From contig NZ_JASISZ010000018.1 of assembly GCF_030063355.1 (NCBI RefSeq), positions 14,656 through 78,655 of the forward strand: a stretch of 64,000 nucleotides of DNA, in the 5' to 3' direction. A program made the translations under genes and the position numbers. Positions 18,196 to 25,399 of the stretch are shown here, one piece after another. The notes under the pieces were generated by a model, which was not told where the DNA came from, did not search any database, and was given only the letters and a program-made list of their open reading frames with translations. The stretch's first letter is position 1, and every line of letters starts with the position of its first letter. Source of the DNA: Streptomyces sp. PH10-H1. Lineage in GTDB: Bacteria; Actinomycetota; Actinomycetes; Streptomycetales; Streptomycetaceae.

Positions 18196-18310
18196 GGAGG
18201 CGCGCCTCCCCAACCCGCCCTTGCCCAAGGCCTGTTCACGCTCTCACGCGCCGCAGGCACACAGAAAAGGCTGGAGGCCCTGATCCATAAGGATCTGGGC
18301 CTCCAGCCTT
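18196..18310. terminator. Palindrome and long hairpin at the tRNA-Pro trailer
   Basis: GGGAGGCGCGCCTCCC (18196-18211) is a perfect palindrome after the methyltransferase. AAGGCTGGAGGCCC (18267-18280) pairs with GGGCCTCCAGCCTT (18297-18310), with an inner GATCC/GGATC stem. The second hairpin immediately precedes the tRNA-Pro fragment and reads as the original trailer terminator of that tRNA on the minus strand; a homologous version precedes the second fragment at 23.88-23.92 kb. Confidence 0.75.
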
Positions 18311-18315
18311 GTGTC

Positions 18316-18363
18316 ACATGGTCGGGGTGGCGGGATTTGAACCCACGGCCTCTTCGTCCCGAA
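18316..18363 (-). repeat. tRNA-Pro(CGG) 3'-half fragment, left attachment copy
   Basis: On the minus strand this is the end of a tRNA-Pro: anticodon loop TTCGGGA (anticodon CGG), anticodon stem, variable loop, T arm with GGGTTCAAATCCC and acceptor strand CCACCCCGAC. The 48 bp are identical to 23927-23974. The 5' half that should follow to the right is absent, so this is not a working tRNA but an att scar left by integration at a tRNA 3' end, as known for pSAM2-type elements. Confidence 0.88.
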
Positions 18364-18655
18364 TCACGGGCAAGGCGGTCGGTGGGGTTATCTACGCATG
18401 TCAGAGGTGGCGCAAGGGTCGTTCGTGATCACTGTTGGTCGGGCTGGTTGCTGTACTTCGCTGCTGTGCTTCTGCACTCACGCGGGCAGCCGGGGTGTGA
18501 TGGCGGCCGGCGGGATGCCGTTTGTCGATCTTTCAGGTTACTTCTCGTCGCCTGCCATGCCTCACCCGCCGCAGAACCTTCCCGTCGGCACGCTGCCCGT
18601 CGGTGGCCGGCCGGTCGCGGACGTTGTTCGGGTGCTTGCCGAACCGCAGGACCTC
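18364..18655. other. Gene-free stretch inside the att-bounded segment
   Basis: About 290 bp between the att copy and the YefM operator. An open frame from 18398 runs into yefM but has no ribosome binding site or family support before the YefM start. I see no RNA gene or repeat here beyond the att fragment. Confidence 0.5.
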
Positions 18656-18675
18656 ACGTACAGTTTCTTGTACGT
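18656..18675. promoter_or_regulatory. YefM-YoeB operator
   Basis: ACGTACA-GTTTCT-TGTACGT, a 7-bp inverted repeat 16 bp before the yefM ATG. It holds the TGTAC core known from operators of YefM-YoeB systems (TGTACA motifs in E. coli). Autoregulation by the antitoxin and toxin complex is the family norm. Confidence 0.7.
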
Positions 18676-18691
18676 CGAAAGAAGGTTGACC

Positions 18692-18946
18692 ATGAAGACC
18701 ATGACGTATTCCGAGTCTCGCGCGCGTTACGCCGAGGTGCTCAACTCCGTAACCGACGACCGTGAAGAGGTCGTCATCACCCGGGCCGGACATGACCCGG
18801 TCGTCATCGTCTCCCTTGAGGACTACGAGTCCCTGAAGGAGACGGCGTACCTGTTGCGAAGCCCGGCGAATGCCCGGCGTCTGCTCGCGTCCATCGACGA
18901 GCTGGAAAACGGCGGCGGCACCGTACGCGAGCTGACGACCGACTGA
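18692..18946 (+). CDS. yefM: YefM-type antitoxin
   Basis: 84 residues from the ATG at 18692, next to the operator and behind AAGAAGG. The Phd/YefM fold is plain: MTYSESRARYAEVLNSVTDDREEVVITRAGHDPVVIVSLEDYESLKETAYLL split over the N-terminal 50 residues, then an acidic C-terminal tail that would wrap the toxin. Neutralises YoeB and represses the operon. The toxin gene follows after 12 bp. Confidence 0.93.
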   Translation: MKTMTYSESRARYAEVLNSVTDDREEVVITRAGHDPVVIVSLEDYESLKETAYLLRSPANARRLLASIDELENGGGTVRELTTD

Positions 18947-18958
18947 CGAGGGCCGCGA

Positions 18959-19219
18959 ATGAAGATCACCTTCTCCTCCCGCGCCTGGGAGGACTATCTG
19001 TGGTGGCAGCTCCAGGACCGGAAGATCCTGAAGCGCATCAACACACTCATCGCGGACATCGCCCGGAACGGCAACGAGGGGATCGGCAAGCCCGAACCCC
19101 TCAAGCACGGATTCCAGGGTTACTGGTCTCGTCGCATCAACGACGAGCATCGGCTGATCTACAAGGCCACCGAGGCTGGTGTCCTGATCGCACAGTGCCG
19201 CTACCACTACGAGAACTGA
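18959..19219 (+). CDS. yoeB: YoeB-type ribosome-dependent mRNA interferase toxin
   Basis: 86 residues from an ATG, the usual size. RelE/YoeB fold with the conserved start (FSSRAWEDYLWWQ), the KPEPLKH segment, SRRINDEHRLIYK and the C-terminal catalytic region CRYHYEN. Cleaves mRNA at the ribosome A site when free of antitoxin. As part of an att-bounded segment it probably also stabilises that segment against loss. Confidence 0.93.
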   Translation: MKITFSSRAWEDYLWWQLQDRKILKRINTLIADIARNGNEGIGKPEPLKHGFQGYWSRRINDEHRLIYKATEAGVLIAQCRYHYEN

Positions 19220-19420
19220 CGCGACCCGAGCGGGATCGAGCGCGGCCACGCGCGGTAGCGGTGGTCCATGGGAGGCGGCCGTGACGTCTTCCCGTACTGC
19301 GCCGGGTCTGCGAGGCCCGTTCCCGGCACATCCTGTCCGCCTGCGTGGATAGCCTGGGTCCGTCGGTGGCGTGCGGGGGACCCGCGCCGTCCCGAAGAGC
19401 TGTGGGAGTGGGTGCCAGGA

Positions 19421-22360
19421 GTGGGTACGGTAGCGAAGGCTGCCCCGTCGGCAGAGCCCGAGTCGGCGGTTCCGGACCGGGAGCGGCTGTTTGCGCGGGT
19501 GCCTGAACTCGCCGCAGGCGAGGCGGTGTTCCTTCCCGCTGATCCGCCTCGGATGGGGCGGGTGGCGTTCTGGAGTCCCGGTGGTGAGCCGCCGGACCTC
19601 GGGGTGGAACCCGAGGAGCTCACCGTTGTCCGCCCGCACGGCTCATCCGTGCGCCGTGCCCGTGTGATCGCCGTACCGCTTCCGGTGGAGCAGGCGCTGC
19701 CGTTGCTGACCCGCTGCCGGGCGCTCGGTGCGGACGGCAGTGAGCAGGCGTCGGCCGCCAACACTTCGGCCAACGCCTCGGGCAGCACGGCGTTCTGGGG
19801 TGCGGCTGCCCTGCTGGGCTTGCGTCTGATCGCCCGGGGCCGGTTGCTGCCCGGGGTTTCGCCGGAGGGTTTCGACGCGTGGCGGGTCGGCCCGCTGGAC
19901 GCCGAGGACCACGAGCGGCTGGGTTCCCTGGCCGCAGCCATGCCTCCCGAGGCCCGCGCGGTCGCGGTCCCCGGAACCTCCCCGCTTACGCTTCCGGCGG
20001 GCGAGCCGCTGCTGCGGGCCTTCCTGGACGCCGTGGCCGACTCCCTCGCCCGCCCTCCCGCCGCCCGCCTGGTGACTGGCGGACCGGCATTCGCGGTCCG
20101 TGCACCGCAGCCCGTGCCCGAGCAGCGGGGCTGGGCGGCGGAGGTCGCCGCCGGCCGCGACGCCGGCCTGGCGGTGTCGCTGCGGCTGGAACTGGGCCGC
20201 GCGGAGTCCTTCCGGGCCGTGGTCCAGCTGCGCAGCCTGGCCGACCCCACGGTGCTCGCCGACGCCGCGGACCTGTGGTCGGGGCGGGCCACCGCTCCCG
20301 AACACTTCGGTCCACGGGCTCAGGTGGACACGCTGCTGACGTTGCGGCGGGCCGCCCGCGTCTGGCCCCCGGCCGGACGGCTGCTGGACGCGGCTGCCCC
20401 GACCGGCCTGGAACTGTCCGACGAGGAGGCCCAGGAACTGCTGGGCGACGCGGCGGAAAGCCTCGCTGCCGCCGGGGTCGCCGTGCACTGGCCCAAGGAG
20501 CTGGTACGCGAGCTGACGGCCTCCGGAGTCCTGGAACCCGTACGGCGAAAGGGGACTCAGTCCTCGGCCGAGTCCTTCCTGTCCTCCGGCGGGCTGCTGG
20601 ACTTCCGCTGGCGGGTCGCACTCGGAGACCAGGAACTTGACCAGGAGGAGCTGGAACGGCTGGTCCAGGCGCACCGGCCGATCGTGCGGCTGCGCGACCA
20701 GTGGGTGGTCGTGGACCCGGAACTGGTCCGCCGACTGCGCCGGGCCGCGCAGTCCAGGAGGACGTCGCTGACCGCGATCGACGCCCTGGGAGCCGCGCTG
20801 ACCGGCAGCGTCGAGGTGGACGGCGAACAGGTGGCGGTCACCGCGGGCGGCGTACTGGAGGAGCTGCGCTCCCGGATCGCCGACGACCCCGAGGCCCGTG
20901 CCGAGCGCGAGCCCCAGGGGCCGCCTCAAGCACTGGCCGCGACCCTGCGCGACTACCAGCTGCGCGGCCTGAACTGGCTGCACCGGATGACCTCGCTCGG
21001 CTTGGGGGGCTGCCTCGCCGACGACATGGGCCTGGGCAAGACCGTCACCCTGATCGCACTCCACCTGCGCCGCCAGGAAGGGAAAACCACCGCCGGCCCG
21101 ACCCTGGTGGTCTGCCCCGCCTCACTGCTCGGCAACTGGGAGCGCGAGATCCAGCGCTTCGCACCCGCCACCCCCGTACGCCGCTTCCACGGCCCCGGCC
21201 GCGACCTGGCCGGTCTCGACGCCGGAGCGGACGGCGGCTTCGTCCTGACCACCTACGGGACCATGCGCCGCGACGCCGAACGTCTCGCGGAGCAGCCCTG
21301 GGGACTGCTCGTCGCCGACGAGGCCCAGCACGTCAAGAACCCGCACGCGCACACCGCCCAGGCACTGCGCAGGATCCCCTCGCGGGGTCGGGTCGCGCTC
21401 ACAGGCACCCCGGTCGAGAACAACCTGTCCGAACTGTGGTCACTGCTCGACTGGACCACCCCCGGCCTCCTCGGCACGCTCACCTCCTTCCGCGACCGCT
21501 ACGCCACTGCCGTCGAAGGCGACCGCGACGAACAGGCTGCTCGTCGGCTGGCCGCGCTGGTCCGCCCCTTCCTGCTGCGCCGGCGCAAGTCCGACCCCGG
21601 CATCGCACCCGAACTGCCGCCCAAGACCGAGACCGACCAGCCGGTGTCGCTGACGAAGGAACAGGTCTCGCTGTACGAGGCGCTGGTACGCGAACTCATG
21701 GCCGAGATCGAGGAGAAACAGGGCATCGCCCGGCGCGGCCTGGTGATGAAGCTCCTCACCGGCCTCAAGCAGGTCTGCAACCACCCCGCGCAGTTCCTGA
21801 AGGAAGCCGCGGGCGCCAAGCTTCCGGGCCGCTCGGGGAAGCTGGAACTCCTGGACGAACTCCTGGACACCGTCCTGGCCGAGGACGGGTCGGCCCTGGT
21901 CTTCACCCAGTACGTGGCCATGGGCGCGCTGATCGAACGTCACTTGGCCGACCGGGGCGTGGACACCCTGTTCCTGCACGGAGGCACCACGGTCAAACGC
22001 CGCGAGGAGATGGTCGACGCCTTCCAGCGCGGTGAGAAGAAGGTGTTCCTGCTCTCCCTCAAAGCCGCCGGGACCGGCCTGAACCTGACCCGGGCGGGAC
22101 ACGTCATCCACTACGACCGCTGGTGGAACCCGGCCGTGGAGGACCAGGCCACCGACCGGGCCTACCGGATCGGACAGACCCAGCCGGTCCAAGTGCACAA
22201 GCTGATCGCAGAGGGGACCGTGGAGGACCGGATCGCCGAGATGCTCCGCCAGAAGCGGGAACTGGCCGACTCGGTGCTCGGTTCGGGCGAGGCGGCGTTC
22301 AGCGAACTGAGCGACAGCGAACTGGCCGAACTGGTCACGCTGCGAAGGACAGAACGATGA
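19421..22360 (+). CDS. SNF2-family DEAD/DEAH-like helicase
   Basis: 979 residues if started at the GTG at 19421, which is behind GGAG; an open extension to an ATG at 19268 (1030 residues) is possible but its extra part lacks conservation signs. An N-terminal bacterial SNF2-associated region is followed by the motor: DDMGLGKT at about 534-541, DEAQ near 633, TGTPVENNLSELWSLL, and the second RecA fold with GGTTVKRREEMVDAFQ and RAYRIGQTQPVQVHKL. A dsDNA translocase rather than a strand-separating helicase. It overlaps the SWIM gene by 4 bp; such SNF2-SWIM pairs recur in actinobacteria, with function unknown. Confidence 0.9.
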   Translation: MGTVAKAAPSAEPESAVPDRERLFARVPELAAGEAVFLPADPPRMGRVAFWSPGGEPPDLGVEPEELTVVRPHGSSVRRARVIAVPLPVEQALPLLTRCRALGADGSEQASAANTSANASGSTAFWGAAALLGLRLIARGRLLPGVSPEGFDAWRVGPLDAEDHERLGSLAAAMPPEARAVAVPGTSPLTLPAGEPLLRAFLDAVADSLARPPAARLVTGGPAFAVRAPQPVPEQRGWAAEVAAGRDAGLAVSLRLELGRAESFRAVVQLRSLADPTVLADAADLWSGRATAPEHFGPRAQVDTLLTLRRAARVWPPAGRLLDAAAPTGLELSDEEAQELLGDAAESLAAAGVAVHWPKELVRELTASGVLEPVRRKGTQSSAESFLSSGGLLDFRWRVALGDQELDQEELERLVQAHRPIVRLRDQWVVVDPELVRRLRRAAQSRRTSLTAIDALGAALTGSVEVDGEQVAVTAGGVLEELRSRIADDPEARAEREPQGPPQALAATLRDYQLRGLNWLHRMTSLGLGGCLADDMGLGKTVTLIALHLRRQEGKTTAGPTLVVCPASLLGNWEREIQRFAPATPVRRFHGPGRDLAGLDAGADGGFVLTTYGTMRRDAERLAEQPWGLLVADEAQHVKNPHAHTAQALRRIPSRGRVALTGTPVENNLSELWSLLDWTTPGLLGTLTSFRDRYATAVEGDRDEQAARRLAALVRPFLLRRRKSDPGIAPELPPKTETDQPVSLTKEQVSLYEALVRELMAEIEEKQGIARRGLVMKLLTGLKQVCNHPAQFLKEAAGAKLPGRSGKLELLDELLDTVLAEDGSALVFTQYVAMGALIERHLADRGVDTLFLHGGTTVKRREEMVDAFQRGEKKVFLLSLKAAGTGLNLTRAGHVIHYDRWWNPAVEDQATDRAYRIGQTQPVQVHKLIAEGTVEDRIAEMLRQKRELADSVLGSGEAAFSELSDSELAELVTLRRTER

Positions 22361-23667
22361 CCAGGCGTACCAAGCCGCAGAGAGAACTCACCCGCACATT
22401 CGAGGCGCTCCCTCCGGCCAAGGGAAGTCGCGCTCCTTTCGCCGAGTCCTGGTGGGGCCGCGAGTGGCTGTGTGCCCTGGAGGATTCCTCCCTCGACACC
22501 GGCCGCCTCCAACGCGGCCGGACCTATGCCCGCCGCGGCGCGGTCGGCCGGGTCGTCGTCGCCCCCGGCTCGGCCGCCGCCCCGGTCCAGGGCAGCCGCC
22601 CCACCCCGTACCGCTCCAAGATCCAGGTCGAGCAGCTGACCGACCAGCAGTGGGACCGACTGCTCGACATGATCGCCGAGCGGGCCGCCAACATCGCCGC
22701 ACTGCTCGACGGCGACATGCCCGCCGGCCTCGCCGACGACGCCGCAGCCGCCGGCGTCCCGCTGCTGCCCGGCCCCCGGGACCTCGACCCCGCGTGCAAC
22801 TGCCCCGACTGGGGCTACCCCTGCAAACACGCCGCCGCCCTCTGCTACCAGGTCGCCCGGCTCCTGGACCGCGACCCCTTCGTGCTGCTGCTCCTGCGGG
22901 GCCGCGGCGAGCGGGACCTGATGGACGAGCTCGGCCGCCGCAACACCGCCCGCGCCGCCGCCGAAGCCGCCTCCTACGCGTCGGCCCCGGACCCGGCCGT
23001 ACCACCTCCGCCCCGGACCGGCGATCCCGCCGGGCCCGCCTTCGCCTCCCGTACCGCACTGCCGCCCGTGCCCGCCCCGCCGCCGCTCCCCGAGCGGCCC
23101 GGCCGCGGCCCCGCGCTGGTGGACGCGGCCACCCCGGCTCCCGGCCTGGACCCGGCCGCCCTGGAACTGCTCGCCGCCGACGCCGCGACGCGCGCCCACC
23201 ACCTGCTTGCCGCAGCCCTGGGCGCCCGTCACGCCGACACCGCCCCACCCGCCTCCCTCACCGAATGGCAGGACGCCGTCCGCCTCGTCGTCGCCCACCC
23301 CACCATGGACGTCTTCGCCGGAATCGCCTCGAACTGCGGCCGCACCCCCGCCGAACTCGCTGCCGCCACCCGCGCCTGGCGACATGGCGGCGCGGCATCC
23401 CTCGACGTACTGGAAAACCCCTGGAACCCATCCACGGCCCGCCTGGAACGCGACCGCCAGGCGCTGCGAGCAGACTGGACCGACGGCAGACCACCCCGAC
23501 TCCGCTCCTGGCGCAACCGTTGGACCGTCGAGGGCCGCGACGCCCAACTGCGCCTCGGCCGGGACGGACTCTGGTACCCCTACACCAAGGACCAAGACAC
23601 CTGGTGGCCGGCCGGACCACCCGACGCCGACCCCGCCGTCGTCCTGACCGCCCTCCTCGAAACCTGA
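22357..23667 (+). CDS. SWIM zinc-finger protein
   Basis: 436 residues, starting at the ATGA overlap with the SNF2 gene. The SWIM finger CxCx6CxH is at Cys147, Cys149, Cys156 and His158 (CNCPDWGYPCKH). N-terminal part SWWGREWLCALE... GRTYARRG is typical of proteins paired with SNF2 ATPases; the C-terminal 200 residues are Pro/Ala-rich then a conserved Trp-rich end. Probably a DNA- or protein-binding partner of the SNF2 translocase. Role not known; repair or defence are both possible. Confidence 0.88.
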   Translation: MTRRTKPQRELTRTFEALPPAKGSRAPFAESWWGREWLCALEDSSLDTGRLQRGRTYARRGAVGRVVVAPGSAAAPVQGSRPTPYRSKIQVEQLTDQQWDRLLDMIAERAANIAALLDGDMPAGLADDAAAAGVPLLPGPRDLDPACNCPDWGYPCKHAAALCYQVARLLDRDPFVLLLLRGRGERDLMDELGRRNTARAAAEAASYASAPDPAVPPPPRTGDPAGPAFASRTALPPVPAPPPLPERPGRGPALVDAATPAPGLDPAALELLAADAATRAHHLLAAALGARHADTAPPASLTEWQDAVRLVVAHPTMDVFAGIASNCGRTPAELAAATRAWRHGGAASLDVLENPWNPSTARLERDRQALRADWTDGRPPRLRSWRNRWTVEGRDAQLRLGRDGLWYPYTKDQDTWWPAGPPDADPAVVLTALLET

Positions 23668-23878
23668 CCGACGGGCCCCTGGGCTTTTCGCTCTCCGAGG
23701 TCCGCACCCTGCCCTCGGCATCCGAGGCGGGCCGCGCGTCCTGCGTTTCCGCATGGCGGATGAAGCGCCGGCCCCGGTCTCGTCGACCGCTGACGGTTGC
23801 GACCGGTCGGAAGTGCCGCAAAGGGTGATTACGGCGACCGCCCATAGGCGGTTGCTGTACTTTCGCGTCGGCAAAACG

Positions 23879-23916
23879 CCAGAGGCCCTATCGGATTTCT
23901 CCGATAGGGCCTCTGG
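23879..23916. terminator. Hairpin before the second tRNA-Pro fragment
   Basis: Perfect 17-bp arms CCAGAGGCCCTATCGGA / TCCGATAGGGCCTCTGG with loop TTTC. It is placed exactly as the tRNA trailer hairpin at 18267-18310 and shares the outer GAGGCCCT/GGGCCTC. It can also end the SNF2-SWIM transcript. The stretch 23668-23878 before it has no supportable gene. Confidence 0.75.
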
Positions 23917-23926
23917 CCTGCGTGTT

Positions 23927-23974
23927 ACATGGTCGGGGTGGCGGGATTTGAACCCACGGCCTCTTCGTCCCGAA
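23927..23974 (-). repeat. tRNA-Pro(CGG) 3'-half fragment, second attachment copy
   Basis: Identical over 48 bp to 18316-18363, in the same orientation. It breaks off in the anticodon stem (CCCGAACGAG then unrelated sequence), so like the first copy it lacks the 5' half of the tRNA. It marks the junction between the integrase-less segment and the next part of the island. Confidence 0.88.
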
Positions 23975-24080
23975 CGAGGTCCGAGCGTGATCGACGCCTG
24001 ACTGCTTGGGGTTTGTGCAGGTCACGGCGATGGACCCGGGTGGTTTCGCGCGGTGCCAGGAGGGCTTGGGGAGTGGGTTG

Positions 24081-24101
24081 GCTCCCAGATGGCTCCCAGG
24101 C
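24081..24101. repeat. Tandem TGGCTCCCAG pair, arm-type site candidate
   Basis: TGGCTCCCAG at 24081-24090 and 24092-24101, an 11-bp period, 107 bp from the att copy. Short tandem repeats at this distance from att cores are typical arm-type binding sites of actinomycete integrases (compare 5149-5170). No integrase gene is next to it, which suggests a remnant. Confidence 0.4.
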
Positions 24102-24346
24102 GTCTTCTCTCTCGCGCTTACCGTTGGGCGGGTACAACACACCACGGAGATCGAGAAGTTGATTCTTGCAAAATACGCTCGACTTGACCTGGCGCCAGCC
24201 CTCGAGGACCGACAGTTTGGTCTTGTTGGGTTTCAGCCTCTGCTTCGTTGAGAGTCGCCTCGAACGACGCAGCCCGTACGGGACCTTCACCACCCCCTCG
24301 CACGCACTCATGGCCGTGACCCCGACTACATGAGCGTCCAGATACT
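24102..24346. other. Unrecognised sequence between att copy and IS element
   Basis: About 245 bp with no gene I can support. Short minus-strand open frames exist but lack starts and family features. Probably the end of an older element cut by the IS insertion. Confidence 0.4.
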
Positions 24347-25234
24347 GAGCCCTTTCCAACCTCAGGTTGAGGCGTGGTGAAGGACGACGACGGCCTTCGC
24401 GATGTCGGTGACCCGGTTGGTGCTGCAGCGGAGCTCCCGCAGAAGGCGCCAGCCTTTCAGGGTGGTCATGGCCTGTTCGCCGAGACAACGGATTTTGGCG
24501 TGGGTGGTGTTGTGTCGCCGCTTCCAGAGCTTGAGCCGGGGCCCCTGAACGGTACCCGGACGGGGCGCCCGGCACCCTGGTAAGCGTTGTCCGCCCAGCA
24601 CTTTACGTCGACCTCGGCAAGCGCGTCGATGATGCCGTGGCGCCGGGTGGGGGGCAGGTCATGGGTCGATCCGGGCAATGCCGGCGAGGTCCACAGCAGG
24701 CGGCCGAACGGGTCGGTGAGGACCCGGATGTTCACGCCGTGGCCTTTGTGTTTCCCGGAGTAGTACGGGGTGTCGGCGGCGATCCGGTCGCTCGGCAGCA
24801 GGGTTCCGTCCAGGATGACGAAGGCTTTCGCCCGTACGGTCTTCATCGCCTCTTCCAGGGTGGGCCCCGGCGGCCAGGACATCGATGGCCTCGGGTATGT
24901 GTCGGTACACGGTCGCGACGCCGATGCCGAACCCTGTGGCGAGCTGCGCGTAGTTGTCCCCGCACCGAAGGTGGGTGAGGGCGAGCAGGGCCTGACGGCC
25001 GACAGGCAGCCGTCGCCACCGGGTCCCGATCTCTCGCTGCCGGGCGCGGAGCCGCGCTGTCAGGTAGCGCCGGGTGCCGCTGGACAGATCGATCGACGAC
25101 GGGTAAACAAGCACGCGAAGCTCCTGGCGGACACGGGCGATCTTGGTCGAGGACCCGTCTACCGGGGGCTTCGCCGTTCGGTACAGCCGACAACCTCCAA
25201 CACCGCAACGCCGCAGCAAGGTTGGAAAAGGCCC
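24347..25234. mobile_element. Degenerate IS5-family insertion sequence
   Basis: About 888 bp bounded by imperfect terminal inverted repeats: GAGCCCTTTCCAACC inward from 24347 and GGGCCTTTTCCAACC inward from 25234 on the other strand (13 of 15 match). The enclosed minus-strand transposase is broken by frameshifts. No clear target duplication could be read at the edges. Confidence 0.7.
24362..25114 (-). pseudogene. IS5-family DDE transposase, frameshifted
   Basis: Read on the minus strand the protein is spread over three frames. The first part (from a GTG at 25114) has the helix-turn-helix segment RRLPVGRQALLALTHLRCGDNYAQL and GIGVATVYRHI. The second frame (about 24880-24590) carries DDE motifs: FVILDGTLLPSDR, YYSGKHKGHGVNIRVLTDP and LPGSTHDL. 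The third frame (about 24601-24362) ends with LKLWKRRHNTTHAKIRCLGEQA. Two frame changes, near 24880 and 24590, mean no intact transposase is made unless by frameshifting at both sites, which is unlikely. Confidence 0.8.
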
Positions 25235-25399
25235 GCTGTCTCGCAGAGCACGAGTTTGCCAACGGTGGGTTGCCCGAAAGTGCGTTAGCTCCGTAGCTGG
25301 CGTGGTGGCCTCTCTGCAGGAAACTCCAGCGGGAAGCCGCCAGTTGTGAAAGGGCCATAGGGTGTCGAGACAGGGGCACGGGACATCGGGGAGGCGAGT

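Larger units (their letters stand above)
18316..23974. mobile_element. Integrase-less segment between two tRNA-Pro att copies (CIME-like)
   Basis: 5.6 kb bounded by identical 48-bp tRNA-Pro fragments in the same orientation. The homology extends leftwards through the trailer hairpin at both copies (ending GTGTCACATGG and GTGTTACATGG), so each boundary looks like a former chromosome-element junction. Contents are a YefM/YoeB toxin-antitoxin pair, an SNF2 helicase and a SWIM protein, with no integrase or transfer gene. This fits a cis-mobilizable element that relies on an integrase supplied by a neighbour. Confidence 0.65.

Noticed and set aside
18316-18363. Functional tRNA-Pro gene
   Set aside because: Only the 3' half from the anticodon loop is present; the same holds for 23927-23974.
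18398-18946. 182-residue extended form of YefM
   Set aside because: The first 98 codons run through the operator and promoter; YefM proteins are about 84 residues.
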